Shown piece after piece: positions 62,572-64,000 of a stretch of 64,000 nucleotides of DNA. Positions within the stretch are counted from its first letter, which is position 1, and each line of letters begins with the position of its first letter. Where the stretch lies: positions 2,255,001-2,319,000 of the forward strand of contig CP069393.1 of NCBI GenBank assembly GCA_016887505.1, written 5' to 3'. The notes beneath the pieces are model-generated. The model ran no database searches. It worked only from the letters and a program-made list of their open reading frames with translations, and was not told where the DNA came from. Source of the DNA: Clostridia bacterium (GTDB lineage Bacteria; Bacillota; TC1; UBA5767). Position numbers and translations under genes: made by a program.

Positions 62572-63300
62572 AGTTTTCTCCTTAATAAAAAAGTTACAAT
62601 GGCAAAAGAACTGAGTAGGGTAAATGAAACGACAGAAATGCGTTTAGATACAATCTCTTGTAGTGCATGTTAGATTTTTTAACTAGTATATTTTGCACAA
62701 CCGGTGTCTGCCTTCGGTGTGGATGTTTCTGTTTTACGACTCAGACTTACTGCCTTCTGTTTATGCTAATAGTTGCGACTACTATAGTTTAAAGCATGTT
62801 TGCCTTTAGGTCAAAGAATTGGAAAAGAGCTTTTTCTTTTCGGTGGAAATAGTTTGGTATTTTTTGTTTTCGTCTTGTGTGGAGGTGTGTTGGCCAAATT
62901 GGTAGTGGTAATCTTGTGGCAATTTTGTGGCAATCTTGTGGTGGCTTGACGGGCAGTCTTGTATGAATGTTCGAAAGGATGGCGTTTTAGGGGCTAAATT
63001 TTTGAATTCTATCTATAGAAGAAGAGAGGTGCTCGGTCCATAATAGAGTATAGGGAAAAGTTTGTCGGATATATTGGTGATAAACGATTGGTGTGAATCT
63101 AGTTTGGATTGGGCCTAGGCGACTCGGGCCAGATGAGGGGCCGGGACGTTCGTTAGACGATTGAGGGTGCACCTCTAGGCAGGGCTAGCTTCATCTAGTG
63201 ATAGCGGGGTAAGGCAAGAAGGCTTGTACCGGTGATGCCGATGGGAAGTTTGTTTTGGTGTCGTGTTTTCGAAGAAATGATACAGATGGGGGACAGGATT
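62572..63300. other. 729-bp gap without a recognised gene
   Basis: No open frame here looks like a gene. The last 200 bp (about 63100-63240) are more GC-rich than their surroundings and can form several short stems (AGATGA/TCATCT, GGTGCACC, GGTA...CAAG/CTTG...TACC), so a structured leader RNA for the next gene or a decayed gene is possible. I recognise no known riboswitch in it. Confidence 0.5.
62910..62942. repeat. Three 11-bp direct repeats
   Basis: AATCTTGTGGC, AATTTTGTGGC and AATCTTGTGGT lie head to tail with one-helical-turn spacing, about 360 bp before the GTPase gene. They could be a regulator array or simple slippage repeats. Confidence 0.6.
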
Positions 63301-64000
63301 ATGAAGGAAACGGTATATTTGTATTTTATTACGGGATTTCTAGGTAGTGGTAAGACGACTTTTTTGAAGGAAATTCTGAACATGCTTCCCAAGGAAAAGG
63401 TTGGCTTGATCGTGAATGAGTTTGGTCAAATCAATGTGGATGGGCAGATCATTACGACGGATTCGGGATATGAGGTTGTGGAGATTAATAATGGTCAGGT
63501 CTTTTGTGGCTGTGTGAGTGGTAATTTTGTGGATTCTATTTGTGAGTATTTGACGTTGCCGATTCGCCACTTGATTGTGGAAACGTCGGGTATGGCAAAT
63601 CCGCATAATATTCAAGATATTTTAGCCAATGTGGAAAATAGGGCGAGTGAGGACTATGAGTATAAGGGTATGATTTGTATTGTGGATCCGACCAAGGCCA
63701 TGATGTTGGTGGAGTCTTTGAATGCGGTACGTTCTCAGATTAGTAAGAGTGAGTTTTTGGTTATTAATAAGGCGGACTTGGTGACCAAGGAGGAACTAGA
63801 AGAGGTTCAGGGTATGGTTGCTGAGTTGAATCCGACGGCGCCGGTTCTTGTGACGTCTTTTGGAAAGATTGATGAAGAGATGTTTTTGTCTTTCCTTAAG
63901 GGTGAGGTGAGTCGCTTGAATGCCCAGGTTCAAAATATTGAGCAGAGTATTTTGCGTCCTCTTAACTATTTACTTGCGGGTAAGGAGCCGGTTCCTTACG
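63301..64000 (+). CDS. COG0523/CobW-type GTPase, 3' end outside window
   Basis: This is the N-terminal 233 residues of a metal-chaperone-type GTPase. Walker A GFLGSGKTT covers residues 12-20, CGC at 69-71 replaces the usual CxCC metal motif, VETSGMANP follows, and NKADL is the guanine-specificity motif. ATG 63301 with GGGGGA about 8 nt upstream is chosen over in-frame ATGs at 63277 and 63286. Family members deliver zinc, cobalt, iron or nickel to target proteins; the metal here cannot be read. The frame is open to the last base. Confidence 0.88.
   Translation, partial: MKETVYLYFITGFLGSGKTTFLKEILNMLPKEKVGLIVNEFGQINVDGQIITTDSGYEVVEINNGQVFCGCVSGNFVDSICEYLTLPIRHLIVETSGMANPHNIQDILANVENRASEDYEYKGMICIVDPTKAMMLVESLNAVRSQISKSEFLVINKADLVTKEELEEVQGMVAELNPTAPVLVTSFGKIDEEMFLSFLKGEVSRLNAQVQNIEQSILRPLNYLLAGKEPVPY

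Overview
The window looks like a chromosomal segment of a Gram-positive, Clostridia-type Firmicute. The evidence is strong Shine-Dalgarno sites, an AddAB recombination nuclease, HisZ paired with a short HisG, a YerC/TrpR-like protein ahead of the his operon, a YibE/F protein, secreted proteins with copper-amine-oxidase-N-like domains, and many hairpin terminators. I cannot name the genus. There are no phage genes, transposases or CRISPR arrays. All calls come from reading the sequence; no database search was run.

Layout: (1) 1-5.2 kb: a truncated uracil permease, a patatin-like lipase, a ZntB/CorA-type transporter and a YibE/F membrane protein. (2) 5.2-14.3 kb: DNA repair genes addB-addA-rmuC, then a DegV lipid-binding protein. 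(3) 14.3-20.7 kb: apt with two small partner genes (minus strand), MATE and MFS transporters, and a membrane EAL-type c-di-GMP protein. (4) 21.0-29.7 kb: purine operon purE-purB-purC-purF-purM-purN-purH-purD behind a good sigma-A promoter, with a terminator-like hairpin between purE and purB. purL and purK are not present. (5) 29.7-35.5 kb: a GntR-regulated cassette (FAD oxidoreductase, amidohydrolase, nucleobase-type permease), then a separately promoted metallo-beta-lactamase-fold protein. (6) 35.6-41.1 kb: a cobalamin riboswitch ahead of two secreted proteins. One carries a transcobalamin-C-terminal-like (DUF4430) domain and the other an alpha/alpha-barrel (prenyltransferase-repeat) domain. 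(7) 41.2-44.0 kb: a PAS-GAF-PAS-PAS-GGDEF-HD-GYP protein. (8) 44.0-51.0 kb: a minus-strand operon (small protein, MMPL exporter, large GLUG/coiled-coil surface protein) divergent from a TetR regulator across a long palindrome. (9) 51.2-53.8 kb: a stand-alone trpB, a DUF6544-like protein and tRNA-Ser(CGA). (10) 53.9-61.3 kb: a YerC/HisR-like regulator, then hisZ-G-D-B-H-A-F-IE without hisC, followed by about 290 bp of purine-rich microsatellite DNA. (11) 61.4-64.0 kb: an iron alcohol dehydrogenase, a 0.7 kb gap without a recognisable gene, and a COG0523/CobW GTPase cut by the window end.

The most interesting system is region 6. The riboswitch should turn expression on when cobalamin is scarce. 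The two exported proteins appear to supply, on separate chains, the two domain types that form the cobalamin clamp in animal intrinsic factor and transcobalamin. I propose a surface cobalamin-capture system; this is inference from domain resemblance and regulation. Secondary points of interest are the MMPL/GLUG-coil operon with its 23-bp-arm palindrome, the GntR catabolic cassette of unknown substrate, the purE-purB attenuator, and the purine-rich repeat tract after the his operon.
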